Source: CAZFQG01 sp964520785 (GTDB lineage Bacteria; Planctomycetota; Planctomycetia; Pirellulales; Thermoguttaceae). Taken from it: 13,631 nucleotides of DNA. Below the pieces are notes generated by a model, which did no database searches, was not told the DNA's origin, and saw nothing but the letters and a program-made list of their open reading frames with translations. Below, one piece after another: positions 7,093 through 13,411 of the stretch. Within the stretch, counting starts at the first letter, position 1. The number at the start of each line of letters is the position of its first letter. The stretch covers positions 1 to 13,631 of the forward strand of contig CAZFQG010000174.1 of NCBI GenBank assembly GCA_964520785.1, written 5' to 3'. Both the position numbers and the translations under genes were made by a program.

Positions 7093-7533
7093 TCAGTCCT
7101 CGGAGTCGTCCGAGTCTTCGATATCAGTTTGGTCGTCGGAATCGAAATCCCGATTCGGCTTGACCGCCGCGTCCTCCTCATCAGCCGACTGCGGACGGAA
7201 ATGCCCGGTCTTGGCGTGTTCGACCAACGTATCGATGATCCGCGGGTCAACCTTGAGGAACAAGACGCGAATGATGGTCTGACTCAACTGGCATTTCCGC
7301 TCGAGCTCGGCGATCTTCGCGCCGTCCAACTTGAAATAGGAAAGCCAGTAAGTTCCCTTGCGATGGCCGTCGATGGGATACGCCAAACGGCGCTCCTCCC
7401 ACAGCCGACTCACGAGGACCTCGCCTCCGGCCGCCTCGATCATCGCGGAGACCTGACCGGAGACCCCGCCCGCATCTTGTGCATAGCGGCTGGAGTCCAA
7501 AATGAACATCCCTTCGTAAAAATTCTCAGCCAA
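7093..7533 (-). CDS. rpsF: 30S ribosomal protein S6
   Basis: Small-subunit protein that normally pairs with S18 in the platform. With the TTG start at 7533 it has 146 aa, begins MAENFYEGMFILD, and carries the conserved GGEVLVSRLWEERRLAYPI core. A strongly acidic tail (about residues 117-146) extends past the globular domain. Longer starts at 7575 or 7599 would overlap pth and add residues not expected in S6. The TTG has a GGAG 8 nt upstream and lies 20 nt after the pth stop codon, so it is preferred. S18 is not encoded next to it, unlike the common rpsF-ssb-rpsR-rplI order. Confidence 0.94.
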   Translation of the reverse strand: MAENFYEGMFILDSSRYAQDAGGVSGQVSAMIEAAGGEVLVSRLWEERRLAYPIDGHRKGTYWLSYFKLDGAKIAELERKCQLSQTIIRVLFLKVDPRIIDTLVEHAKTGHFRPQSADEEDAAVKPNRDFDSDDQTDIEDSDDSED

Positions 7534-7541
7534 GGCTTTAA

Positions 7542-7545
7542 CTCC
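7542..7545 (-). promoter_or_regulatory. Ribosome-binding site that decides the rpsF TTG start
   Basis: GGAG on the minus strand, 8 nt before TTG at 7533 and just after the pth stop codon. A second AAGGAG lies a few bases further upstream. Together they favour the short S6 start over in-frame ATGs inside pth. Confidence 0.65.
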
Positions 7546-7553
7546 TTGCTCCT

Positions 7554-8111
7554 TCAATTGAATTGATTCATGCATGCGTCGATTCCCTGCTCGACCCAAA
7601 CCGCCACGGCGTCCGCTGCGCGACCGACGGCTTCTTCCATTTCGGCAATCTCGTCTTTCGTGAACTTACTCAACACGTAATCGGCGGCATTCCAGCGCGC
7701 GGGAGGTTCCCCAATCCCAATCCGCAACCGCGCAAACTCCTCGGTGCCGAGCCGGTCAATGATGTCCGCCACTCCCTTCTGGCCGCCGGCGGAGCCCCTT
7801 GCGCGGAACCGTAACTTCGCCAAGGGGAGGTTAAAATCGTCACACACTACCAGCAAATCGGCCGGTTCCAACCGGTAAAACCGAACGGCCTGCTCAACGC
7901 TCGTCCCACTCCGGTTCATGTAGGTCAGTGGGCTCAACAGCGTTATTCTTTCTCCGCCGAGACTTCCCTCGACTAACTCGCCTTGGAACCTTGCTCTTAC
8001 CTTGCCACTCGCGTGGCGGCGCGCCAGTTCGGCGAGGACCACGAAACCGATGTTGTGCCGCGTCTGGTGGTATCTTCTCTCAGGATTGCCGAGTCCAACA
8101 ACGAGTTTCAC
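7554..8111 (-). CDS. pth: Peptidyl-tRNA hydrolase
   Basis: Cleaves peptidyl-tRNA released from stalled ribosomes, recycling tRNA. With a GTG start at 8111 it has 185 aa and begins in family style, (M)KLVVGLGNPERRYHQTRHNIGF, with the catalytic histidine in TRHNIGF. Other conserved parts are SPLTYMNRSG, LVVCDDFNLPLAKLRFRARGS (active-site Asp) and LRIGIGEPP. In the usual GGHNG segment it has GGQKG, so the His-Asn pair is Gln-Lys. An alternative in-frame TTG at 8129 would add six residues; neither start has a clearly better ribosome-binding site. It lies between rplY and rpsF in a tight same-strand cluster. Confidence 0.94.
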   Translation of the reverse strand: MKLVVGLGNPERRYHQTRHNIGFVVLAELARRHASGKVRARFQGELVEGSLGGERITLLSPLTYMNRSGTSVEQAVRFYRLEPADLLVVCDDFNLPLAKLRFRARGSAGGQKGVADIIDRLGTEEFARLRIGIGEPPARWNAADYVLSKFTKDEIAEMEEAVGRAADAVAVWVEQGIDACMNQFN

Positions 8112-8174
8112 GGTACCGTCCGGGATCAAACCACCGTCTGGAATCCCGCCTTTCCCGGCTCACCTTCAAGCGGC

Positions 8175-8801
8175 CTATTCCTCTTCCGAATCCCGGTCTG
8201 CTTCCTTCTCGCCGATCACCTCGGGCTCCGCGCCCGCCTCGACGGCCTCCTCTTCCGGCGCCTCGGCCGGCTCCACGCAATGAACGACCACACTCGATGG
8301 ATCGTCTAAAAATCGTGCTCCTTGCGGAAGCTCCAGGGCCGAAAGGGAAACGGAATCCCCAAGATTCAGGTGGTTCACGCTGACCGTCAAATGCTCCGGA
8401 ACGGCCGTCGCGGAACATTCCAACGTCGCCTGGTGAATCAACTGCTCGACTATGCCCCCATCCTTGAGTCCCGGAGCTTCTCCGTACAATTCCACCGGCA
8501 ACGTCACCTCGATCTTCTCGTGCTCCGAGACCCGGGTGAAATCAATGTGCAATACCTCGTTTCCCCAAGTATTCCACTGGACGTCCTTGATCTGCGCCTG
8601 CTCGTTCACTCCCCCGGTTAACATAACCACGCGACTTCCGTGGCGGATGACCAAGTCGAACGCGTCCCTGGAAACGCTCAAATCGACACACTCCCGGCCG
8701 TGGCCGTACAAAACAGCCGGAATCTTACCGTCCCCACGCATACGACGTGAGTTCCGCTTTCCTCGCAACTGGCGAATCGCAACGGTGAGTTCTTCCGCCA
8801 T
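8175..8801 (-). CDS. rplY: 50S ribosomal protein L25, Ctc (TL5) type
   Basis: Large-subunit protein that binds 5S rRNA; the long form is also known as general stress protein Ctc. It has 208 aa. The N-terminal L25 domain (about 1-92) shows RGKRNSRRMRGDGKIPAVLYG and NEVLHIDFTRV. The C-terminal TL5/Ctc beta domain (about 93-178) includes VELYGEAPGLKDGGIVEQ and PEHLTVSV. An acidic tail of about 30 residues, rich in Glu and Ala, ends the protein, a common feature of this family. The ATG at 8801 has GAGGG just upstream. pth follows about 63 nt downstream (45 nt if its TTG start is used). The 275-bp spacer before it probably holds the cluster promoter. Confidence 0.95.
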   Translation of the reverse strand: MAEELTVAIRQLRGKRNSRRMRGDGKIPAVLYGHGRECVDLSVSRDAFDLVIRHGSRVVMLTGGVNEQAQIKDVQWNTWGNEVLHIDFTRVSEHEKIEVTLPVELYGEAPGLKDGGIVEQLIHQATLECSATAVPEHLTVSVNHLNLGDSVSLSALELPQGARFLDDPSSVVVHCVEPAEAPEEEAVEAGAEPEVIGEKEADRDSEEE

Positions 8802-8862
8802 GGATCCCTCGATAATCTGTTCAATTAGTAGGTATTCAAAAAGGCGCGCCGCAGTCCTCTTT

Positions 8863-8892
8863 TTAACGGGAGTCCAAAAACGCGCAGGTCAA
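8863..8892 (-). promoter_or_regulatory. Weak candidate promoter for the rplY cluster
   Basis: TTGACC (8892-8887) is followed after 18 bp by GTTAAA (8868-8863) on the minus strand, about 62-90 nt upstream of the rplY ATG. The -35 is good and the -10 poor. Confidence 0.3.
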
Positions 8893-8936
8893 CCGATTGC
8901 CGAAAATCGGAAACTAACTATTTTGTCCGAAATCGG
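8893..8936. repeat. Repeated CCGAAA(A)TCGG elements upstream of rplY
   Basis: CCGAAAATCGG (8900-8910) and CCGAAATCGG (8927-8936) are near-identical and near-palindromic, with centres about 26 bp apart. A third half-site, CCGATT (8893-8898), pairs with AATCGG of the first element (6-bp stem, 6-nt loop). They lie directly upstream of the candidate -35 box of rplY, as an operator might. Confidence 0.5.
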
Positions 8937-9031
8937 CGGAACTTCAACCCCTCTTGTGCATTATTTCTTCGGAATTCAAGTTTCCCGCTCACCGTCCATA
9001 TACTGGCTTGTCCGCCAAAGAGACTGACTGC

Positions 9032-9057
9032 GGTATCCGTGTGGGGTATCCGTGTGG
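9032..9057. repeat. Perfect tandem duplication of 13 bp
   Basis: GGTATCCGTGTGG occurs twice in direct contact, at 9032-9044 and 9045-9057. It lies 20 bp after the prs stop codon on the minus strand, in the spacer before rplY. It may be a recent slippage duplication or a pair of binding sites. Confidence 0.85.
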
Positions 9058-9076
9058 CTATTCCCCAGCAGGGCCA

Positions 9077-10027
9077 TCAAACCCCGTTTACGAATAGATG
9101 ACTCACCGATTCGTTGCAGTGGATTCGCTTTACTGCCTCCCCTATTAGAGGGGCAATCGTCAGAATGTGAATCCGGTCGGTCAGCTTCCCTTCATCCAAA
9201 GGAATGGTGTCCGTCACTACAACCCCCTCAATCGGGGCCTCGTGAAGTCGGTCGATCGCGTTGCCGCAAAAAATCCCGTGCGTCGCCGAAAGATAGATCT
9301 CTCTCGCGCCCGCTCGTTTCACCATTTCGGCCGCGCCACAAATGGATCCGGCAGTCGAAATCATGTCATCGAACAACAGGGCGATTTTCCCCTCGACCGG
9401 GCCACCAATCAGATTGGCCTGTTGCGTGCAGTCGGCCGATGCGCGTCGCTTGTCCACGATCGCCACGCAGCCCCCCAGCGTCGAGGCGTGCCGCAAGGCC
9501 CGCTTGATGCTCCCTTCGTCCGGACTGACGACGGCGAGTTCCTCATCCGCAATGGCCATCGCCTTGAAATACTGGTCCAGGACCGGGGCTCCGAAGAGAT
9601 GATCCACCGGAATGTCAAAAAAACCCTGCAATTGGGCCGCATGGAGGTCCACCGCCAAGACGCGATCCGCGCCGGCTCGGGTGATGAGGTTGGCGGCCAA
9701 CTTCGCCGTAATCGGAGTGCGCCCCTCGTCTTTGCGGTCCTGGCGCGCATAACCATAATACGGCATCACCGCCGTGATCCGAGCGGCGCTGGCGCGCTTG
9801 AAACTGTCGATCATGATCAACAGCTCCATCAGATTGTCGTTAACCGGTGGGCAGGTCGGCTGGATAATGAAAACGTCGCGGCCGCGGACGTCCTCTTCGA
9901 CCTTCACGAAGGTTTCCCCATCCGGAAAATCCCCAACCGATATCTTCCCCACGGGCATCTCCAGATACTCGCATATCTTATGGGCAAGAGCAGGATTTCC
10001 TCGACCGGCAAATACTTTCATGTGCAT
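9077..10027 (-). CDS. prs: Ribose-phosphate pyrophosphokinase (PRPP synthetase)
   Basis: Makes PRPP from ribose 5-phosphate and ATP, feeding purine, pyrimidine, histidine, tryptophan and NAD synthesis. It has 316 aa, the typical bacterial length. Motifs include FAGRGNPALA near the start, GDFPDGE, MPYYGYARQDRK in the ATP-binding flexible region, AVDLHAAQLQGFFDIPVDHL with the metal-binding histidine, VSPDEGSIKRA, VDKRR and the PRPP-binding loop LLFDDMISTAGS. The ATG at 10027 lies 6 nt after the glmU stop codon, with GGAAGG at the end of glmU as ribosome-binding site; an ATG two codons later (10021) is possible. It is co-transcribed with glmU. PRPP is also the precursor for the purine pathway served by purL in this window. 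Confidence 0.97.
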   Translation of the reverse strand: MHMKVFAGRGNPALAHKICEYLEMPVGKISVGDFPDGETFVKVEEDVRGRDVFIIQPTCPPVNDNLMELLIMIDSFKRASAARITAVMPYYGYARQDRKDEGRTPITAKLAANLITRAGADRVLAVDLHAAQLQGFFDIPVDHLFGAPVLDQYFKAMAIADEELAVVSPDEGSIKRALRHASTLGGCVAIVDKRRASADCTQQANLIGGPVEGKIALLFDDMISTAGSICGAAEMVKRAGAREIYLSATHGIFCGNAIDRLHEAPIEGVVVTDTIPLDEGKLTDRIHILTIAPLIGEAVKRIHCNESVSHLFVNGV

Positions 10028-10033
10028 ACGATA

Positions 10034-10795
10034 CTAACCTTCCACTCCGCGCGGGGCGGCCAGCCGATCCATCGCCTCTTCGACCGAACGGACGTCCTCG
10101 CACGTATTGACTCCGAGGGCCTCGTGCGGCTTGAGAACCGGTAACGCTCGGACCTCCTTCCGGATTGCCCGAAGAAACCCGGGACAATCCGTAATATAGT
10201 ATTCGCCTTGAACATTGTCATTACGTAACTTGCCGAGCGCCTCCAACAGATCACCGCAGTGGAAGACGTAGTAGCTCATGTTGATCTCGGTAATCGCCCT
10301 TTGCTCGGGCGTGGCGTCCTTCTCCTCGACGATTCCGACAAACCCGCCACTTTCGTCCCTTAGTATCCTTCCCAGTCCCGTTGGGTCGTCCTTATGGGTG
10401 GTCCCGATTACGCACGCCGCGGGCCTTCTGGCGTATTCGTCCATCAGGGCCCGGATTGACCGCGCCTCCATCATCGGAGAGTCGCCCGCTACGACGAGCA
10501 CCGGCGCGTCGAGATCCGTCAGAAGATGCTGCGCCGACATGACGGCGTGACCGGTCCCCAATTGCTCACTCTGCACGGCGAACTCAATCCCCGACCGTGC
10601 TCCCAGGTGCTCGCGGACTAAATCCCCCCCAAACCCGACGACGACGATGATTCGTGCAATCCCCCCCTCTTTTAGGGAGTTGATCACATAGTCGATCATG
10701 GGCCGCCCCCCCACCTCGACGAGAACCTTGGGCATTTCGGATTTCATCCGGGTTCCCTTTCCGGCGGCCATGACGATGGCGGTCTTCAAGCTCAT
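10034..10795 (-). CDS. GlmU-like nucleotidyltransferase (uridyltransferase domain only)
   Basis: Probable UDP-GlcNAc pyrophosphorylase-type NTP transferase of 253 aa. The family nucleotide-binding loop AAGKGTRMKSEMPKVL is at 10-25. EQLGTGHAV, VVAGDSPMM (catalytic Asp position), VEEKDA, EINMSYYVF and GVNTCEDV (metal-binding Asn position) follow in GlmU order. Bifunctional GlmU (about 450 aa) has a C-terminal left-handed beta-helix acetyltransferase; it is absent here, and the gene ends just before prs. Either acetylation is done by another protein or this enzyme handles a different sugar phosphate. The glmU-prs pairing resembles the order seen in many bacteria, which supports the UDP-GlcNAc role. 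The ATG at 10795 has GGGGA 6 nt upstream. Confidence 0.9.
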   Translation of the reverse strand: MSLKTAIVMAAGKGTRMKSEMPKVLVEVGGRPMIDYVINSLKEGGIARIIVVVGFGGDLVREHLGARSGIEFAVQSEQLGTGHAVMSAQHLLTDLDAPVLVVAGDSPMMEARSIRALMDEYARRPAACVIGTTHKDDPTGLGRILRDESGGFVGIVEEKDATPEQRAITEINMSYYVFHCGDLLEALGKLRNDNVQGEYYITDCPGFLRAIRKEVRALPVLKPHEALGVNTCEDVRSVEEAMDRLAAPRGVEG

Positions 10796-10815
10796 TATTT
10801 CCCCGGGTTTTATCG

Positions 10816-10837
10816 TTTTTGTATGGTTTTTCTATGG
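10816..10837. repeat. Phased 11-bp A/T-tract repeats in the glmU leader
   Basis: TTTTTGTATGG (10816-10826) is followed directly by TTTTTCTATGG (10827-10837), and a degenerate third unit precedes them at 10805-10815. A-tracts repeating at about one helical turn can bend DNA. The repeats lie between the candidate glmU promoter and its ribosome-binding site. Confidence 0.6.
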
Positions 10838-10878
10838 GACACCGGTTTTCAAAATCGTCTCCAGCCCGACCCGCCCCG

Positions 10879-10884
10879 ATTGTA
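10879..10884 (-). promoter_or_regulatory. Possible -10 box for glmU-prs
   Basis: TACAAT on the minus strand, inside the TATACAAT sequence, giving a leader of about 75 nt to the glmU ATG. The same hexamer is the candidate tyrA -10. No good -35 box is seen. Confidence 0.38.
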
Positions 10885-10958
10885 TAGTGTACCCCAGATT
10901 CCACCAGAGGCACCGTCGACGCCCCTACGGCGTTCCTGCTTCGAACCAAGGGAAACGA

Positions 10959-10987
10959 TTGAGGTCATTGCGTTGCGGCGGTAAAAT
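10959..10987 (+). promoter_or_regulatory. Sigma-70-like promoter for the GYF_2-domain gene
   Basis: TTGAGG (10959-10964) is separated by exactly 17 bp from TAAAAT (10982-10987). Transcription would start near 10994, giving a leader of about 187 nt before the ATG at 11181. It is the best-spaced sigma-70 candidate in the window. Confidence 0.5.
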
Positions 10988-11109
10988 GAAAAATGTTGGA
11001 CGCTACCCCGTGTTCCGTGCTGGTCGCCGAAGTTTGCCCCCGCGGTAAGCGGAACCGCCAAGCGATGGGACACCTGACGCGAAAAAGTGGACCTCGACTC
11101 CGTTGGCGA

Positions 11110-11166
11110 GGCGCATGGAACACCGGATGCGCCGATGGGGCGTACGACGAACCATAATTCCCCATC
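11110..11166 (+). promoter_or_regulatory. Two adjacent hairpins in the leader of the GYF_2-domain gene
   Basis: GGCGCAT (11110-11116) pairs with ATGCGCC (11127-11133) around a 10-nt loop. GATGGGG (11134-11140) pairs with CCCCATC (11160-11166) around a 19-nt loop. Both stems are perfect 7-mers, and the second starts at the base after the first ends. The pair stops just before the GGTGGA ribosome-binding site (11169-11174). A smaller hairpin lies upstream (11042-11058). No known riboswitch family was recognised. Confidence 0.45.
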
Positions 11167-11180
11167 CCGGTGGATTAGCG

Positions 11181-12002
11181 ATGGTGAGAAGATTCTGTTA
11201 CCGTCAACTTGGTCGCGATTTCGGCCCGTTTACCGCCGATGAAATACGCTCCGAAGCCGCGGGCGGTCGGATTGAGCTTGACGCCATCGTCTGGGAACAG
11301 GGAACGACGACCGGAGTCTACGCCAAGGACGTCGTCGGGCTGTTCTCATCCGCGAAAAACGGCCGCTCGGCGGAACCCAAAACGCCTCAGCCGCCGCCTC
11401 TTCGGCTCGTCTCGGATCAACGAATCTTCGACTACGTCGAATTCCTGTTCTATCGAGAGATGCGCGGTTTTGACGAGGAGCATCGTGTGGGTGTCTTTAC
11501 CGCCGTGGAAGCATCGGAAAGACAAAGGGCGCTTCTTGACTCGCTGCGTAGAATCCGGAAAGCACTCGGCCAAGAGCGGGGCCGAGCCCTCCCGGAAGAG
11601 ATCGAGACGTTTTACGGACACGTCGAGGAGCGGTACCACGACCTCGAACGTGTTCGGTACATGGCCGCTGACGGGACCGAGGATCGTCCGAGTGCTCCGT
11701 TGGACGGAGCCCTGTTGGAGGCACTCATCGGCGCAGCGGCGGGAGTTTTCGTACCGTGGGATTCGCGAAACGAACCTCTCGCGCACCGATCTCCGGAACA
11801 TCGCACGGTCGTCGAAGAAGGGAGTAAGACCGGGGAGCCGATGGAGAAACCCGAATTGCGACCAAATGCTTCCGGGTCACCCGTCACCCCAAGAGAGATG
11901 TCGGACGGTGATTCAAGCGAAAGGCTCCGCGGCGTGAAGAATGACGATCCGGGCAATGGCTTCGGAGGGACGTTTTCCGGCGTGTCGGAGAACTGGGACT
12001 GA
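11181..12002 (+). CDS. GYF_2-domain protein of unknown function
   Basis: The only well-supported plus-strand gene, 273 aa. Residues about 5-55 resemble the GYF_2 (DUF4339) domain: FCYRQLGRDFGPFTADEIRS, then AGGRIELDAIVWEQG, with the aromatic/Gly-Pro pattern used for binding short proline-rich peptides. A Pro-rich linker (about 66-74) follows, then a charged, mostly helical middle region (about 78-163), a short hydrophobic stretch (178-192) and a disordered tail. No enzyme motif is seen. The frame is open upstream to a TTG at 11103, but those residues do not fit the domain; ATG at 11181 with GGTGGA upstream is preferred. It converges with the 313-aa gene. Partner proteins cannot be told from the window. 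Confidence 0.82.
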   Translation: MVRRFCYRQLGRDFGPFTADEIRSEAAGGRIELDAIVWEQGTTTGVYAKDVVGLFSSAKNGRSAEPKTPQPPPLRLVSDQRIFDYVEFLFYREMRGFDEEHRVGVFTAVEASERQRALLDSLRRIRKALGQERGRALPEEIETFYGHVEERYHDLERVRYMAADGTEDRPSAPLDGALLEALIGAAAGVFVPWDSRNEPLAHRSPEHRTVVEEGSKTGEPMEKPELRPNASGSPVTPREMSDGDSSERLRGVKNDDPGNGFGGTFSGVSENWD

Positions 12003-12007
12003 CGACC

Positions 12008-12041
12008 GGGCCGGCGGACGCGGCGCGAATCGCGCCGGCCC
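12008..12041. terminator. GC-rich hairpin between convergent genes
   Basis: GGGCCGGCG (12008-12016) pairs perfectly with CGCCGGCCC (12033-12041); alternatively GGCGCG (12022-12027) pairs with CGCGCC (12031-12036). It fills the space between the GYF stop and the stop codon of the opposing gene, as expected for a shared bidirectional terminator. U-tracts are poor on both strands, so termination may be factor-assisted. Confidence 0.48.
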
Positions 12042-12982
12042 TATTTGACCGCCGGAAGACGCTCGATTTTCGGCAGGTTGGCGGTCTCCTCCGTAAGGTT
12101 CGCGGCCGCGTTCGAGTCGGACACCGGTTCGGAACGCGTCGTAGCGACCGCCTGTGCGGGCCGGCGGATGGGAACGAGTTCCGTCGAAGCCACGGCGCGC
12201 TCTTCCGCCGCCGGGACGGGATCGGCGTGTGCGATCGCACTGGTCGTCGAGCGGCGCGCGTAACGACCGGAAGGAGCCGTCTCCGCCGGCCAATCAATCG
12301 CCTGGCGGGTCGCGTCCTGCTTTGGTGGGGGCGGAATATAGACGTTTCCCCGCTCCCCAATCGAACTCGCGCCGGTGCGATCGTCACCGGGCAAAGAGGC
12401 GGCGTCTCCCGGGAGCGAGGAACCATAAGGTGGAGGGCGATCTCGTTCACGCCAGGGGTTTCCCCCCGGATCGCCACCGTCGGAAGAGAGGGAATCCTCG
12501 CCGTGCGGTTGGGAATTGGTGCTAGGCCGGTCCCACGAGCCGGGACACGGCATCGGGAAACCGTCCTCTTCGGTGGAATCATCTCCGACGAAGACCGTTC
12601 CCTTGTTTCCGACGGGCCGTTCAACGAAGTTCGTCCGATCCGACGCGATCGGTCGCGCGACCTCCGCGACGATAGGCGGCCCCGAAATCGGATCGGGAAT
12701 CGTCCGATACGGTTGCGCGACCATTGCGGACGACGTTGGGGATTTCGGCGGAGAGTTCCGCGTCGAGATGCGCGGCGAATCCAACCGGGCGATCGGTTCC
12801 GGGATTTCAAAGTCCGAGGTTGAATCGGCGCCACCTTGCGGAGAACCACCGGCATGAAAACCAAAACCGGTGCGGCCTCCCGGAGAGAGCATCTCCCGGA
12901 CAACCGGAAACTGGACGCTGTTTATGGCGATAGACCCCGCGAGGATCGCGATCACGAGAAATGGTATTCCGAACCTGGGCAC
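12041..12982 (-). CDS. Secreted or membrane-anchored low-complexity protein
   Basis: Unrecognised protein of 313 aa. Residues 5-22 (GIPFLVIAILAGSIAI-like) form one hydrophobic helix after a short basic start: a signal peptide or N-terminal anchor. No cysteine lipobox is seen. The rest is rich in Pro, Ser, Gly, Arg and Asp, with a proline-rich patch (YIPPPPKQ) near 220, and is probably disordered outside the membrane. The start is GTG at 12982 with AAGGAAGGGAG just upstream. Other long frames on both strands here are arginine-rich shadows; this frame alone has both a signal sequence and a ribosome-binding site. It follows csrA by 195 nt on the same strand. Its proline patch could be a ligand for a GYF-type domain, but that is speculation. 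Confidence 0.68.
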   Translation of the reverse strand: MPRFGIPFLVIAILAGSIAINSVQFPVVREMLSPGGRTGFGFHAGGSPQGGADSTSDFEIPEPIARLDSPRISTRNSPPKSPTSSAMVAQPYRTIPDPISGPPIVAEVARPIASDRTNFVERPVGNKGTVFVGDDSTEEDGFPMPCPGSWDRPSTNSQPHGEDSLSSDGGDPGGNPWRERDRPPPYGSSLPGDAASLPGDDRTGASSIGERGNVYIPPPPKQDATRQAIDWPAETAPSGRYARRSTTSAIAHADPVPAAEERAVASTELVPIRRPAQAVATTRSEPVSDSNAAANLTEETANLPKIERLPAVK

Positions 12983-12988
12983 GGCTTT

Positions 12989-13004
12989 CTCCCTTCCTTT
13001 GGAG
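12989..13004 (-). promoter_or_regulatory. Possible CsrA-type hairpin over the ribosome-binding site of the 313-aa gene
   Basis: On the minus strand CTCC pairs with GGAG around the 8-nt loop AAAGGAAG. The loop holds AAGGA, which fits the A(N)GGA core bound by CsrA, and overlaps the ribosome-binding site of the GTG start at 12982. Any purine-rich ribosome-binding site can mimic this, so it is tentative. Confidence 0.28.
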
Positions 13005-13020
13005 CCCGTTTGCGAAACAA

Positions 13021-13033
13021 CGCATTAAATGCG
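13021..13033. repeat. 13-bp perfect inverted repeat upstream of the 313-aa gene
   Basis: CGCATT-A-AATGCG, a symmetrical site about 39-51 bp upstream of the GTG start, next to TATAC. It has the form of an operator for a dimeric regulator; none is recognised. Confidence 0.4.
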
Positions 13034-13177
13034 TATACACCGCGGAACGGGGTCATGGAGGAAGCTCGAGCCAAAAAGAGACGAAAACAGCGAAGAACGA
13101 AGACGGAAAACACGCTTAGGCAAAGTTTCCCGTTTTCAAAGCAAGCGAAATGACCGGCGGAGGCGCGAACTCAGTAC

Positions 13178-13375
13178 TCAGTCGGAATGGGCATAATCCT
13201 TGTGGGGCGTCCCCCGATCAGCGGGGGACTCGAGGATTTCCTCACGGACAATCGTGCAGTCCTCCGGCGCGTCAACGCCAATTCGAACCGACCCCTGCGC
13301 GACGCGGACCACCGTAATGGTGATCTTATCGTTGATGATGATCTTCTGTCCGGCTTTTCGAGACAATACTAACAT
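13178..13375 (-). CDS. csrA: Carbon storage regulator CsrA
   Basis: Small dimeric RNA-binding protein that blocks translation or alters stability of target mRNAs by binding GGA in hairpin loops. It has 65 aa, starting MLVLSRKAGQKIIIND. The RNA-contact residues are present: Leu4 and Arg6 in the first strand and Arg44 in IVREEI, at the same positions as in E. coli CsrA. The tail (51-65) is short and polar. The frame is open upstream to 13417, but the ATG at 13375 fits the family exactly. The start is preceded by GTGGACCC, so the ribosome-binding site itself has a GGA. A hairpin with an AGGAT loop lies further upstream, suggesting autoregulation. No flagellar genes or fliW are in view. Confidence 0.95.
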   Translation of the reverse strand: MLVLSRKAGQKIIINDKITITVVRVAQGSVRIGVDAPEDCTIVREEILESPADRGTPHKDYAHSD

Positions 13376-13411
13376 GGGTCCACTTTCAAAGGGCGGCCTA
13401 CGAGCCGATGA

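Larger units (their letters stand above)
10796..11180. other. 385-bp divergent intergenic region between glmU and GYF gene
   Basis: No gene. Holds A-tract repeats in the glmU leader (10816-10837), a possible glmU -10 (10879-10884), a sigma-70-like promoter towards the GYF gene (10959-10987) and paired hairpins in the GYF leader (11110-11166). Confidence 0.6.

Noticed and set aside
6290..7282. Plus-strand frame of about 330 codons across rplI, ssb and rpsF
   Set aside because: Antisense shadow of three clearly identified genes; no domain.
9167..10144. Plus-strand frame of about 325 codons opposite prs
   Set aside because: Antisense shadow; prs has all family motifs on the minus strand.
11884..12903. 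Minus-strand frame of about 339 codons overlapping the GYF gene and the 313-aa gene
   Set aside because: Extremely arginine-rich, overlaps the 3' part of the GYF gene, and lacks the signal sequence and ribosome-binding site seen in the other frame.
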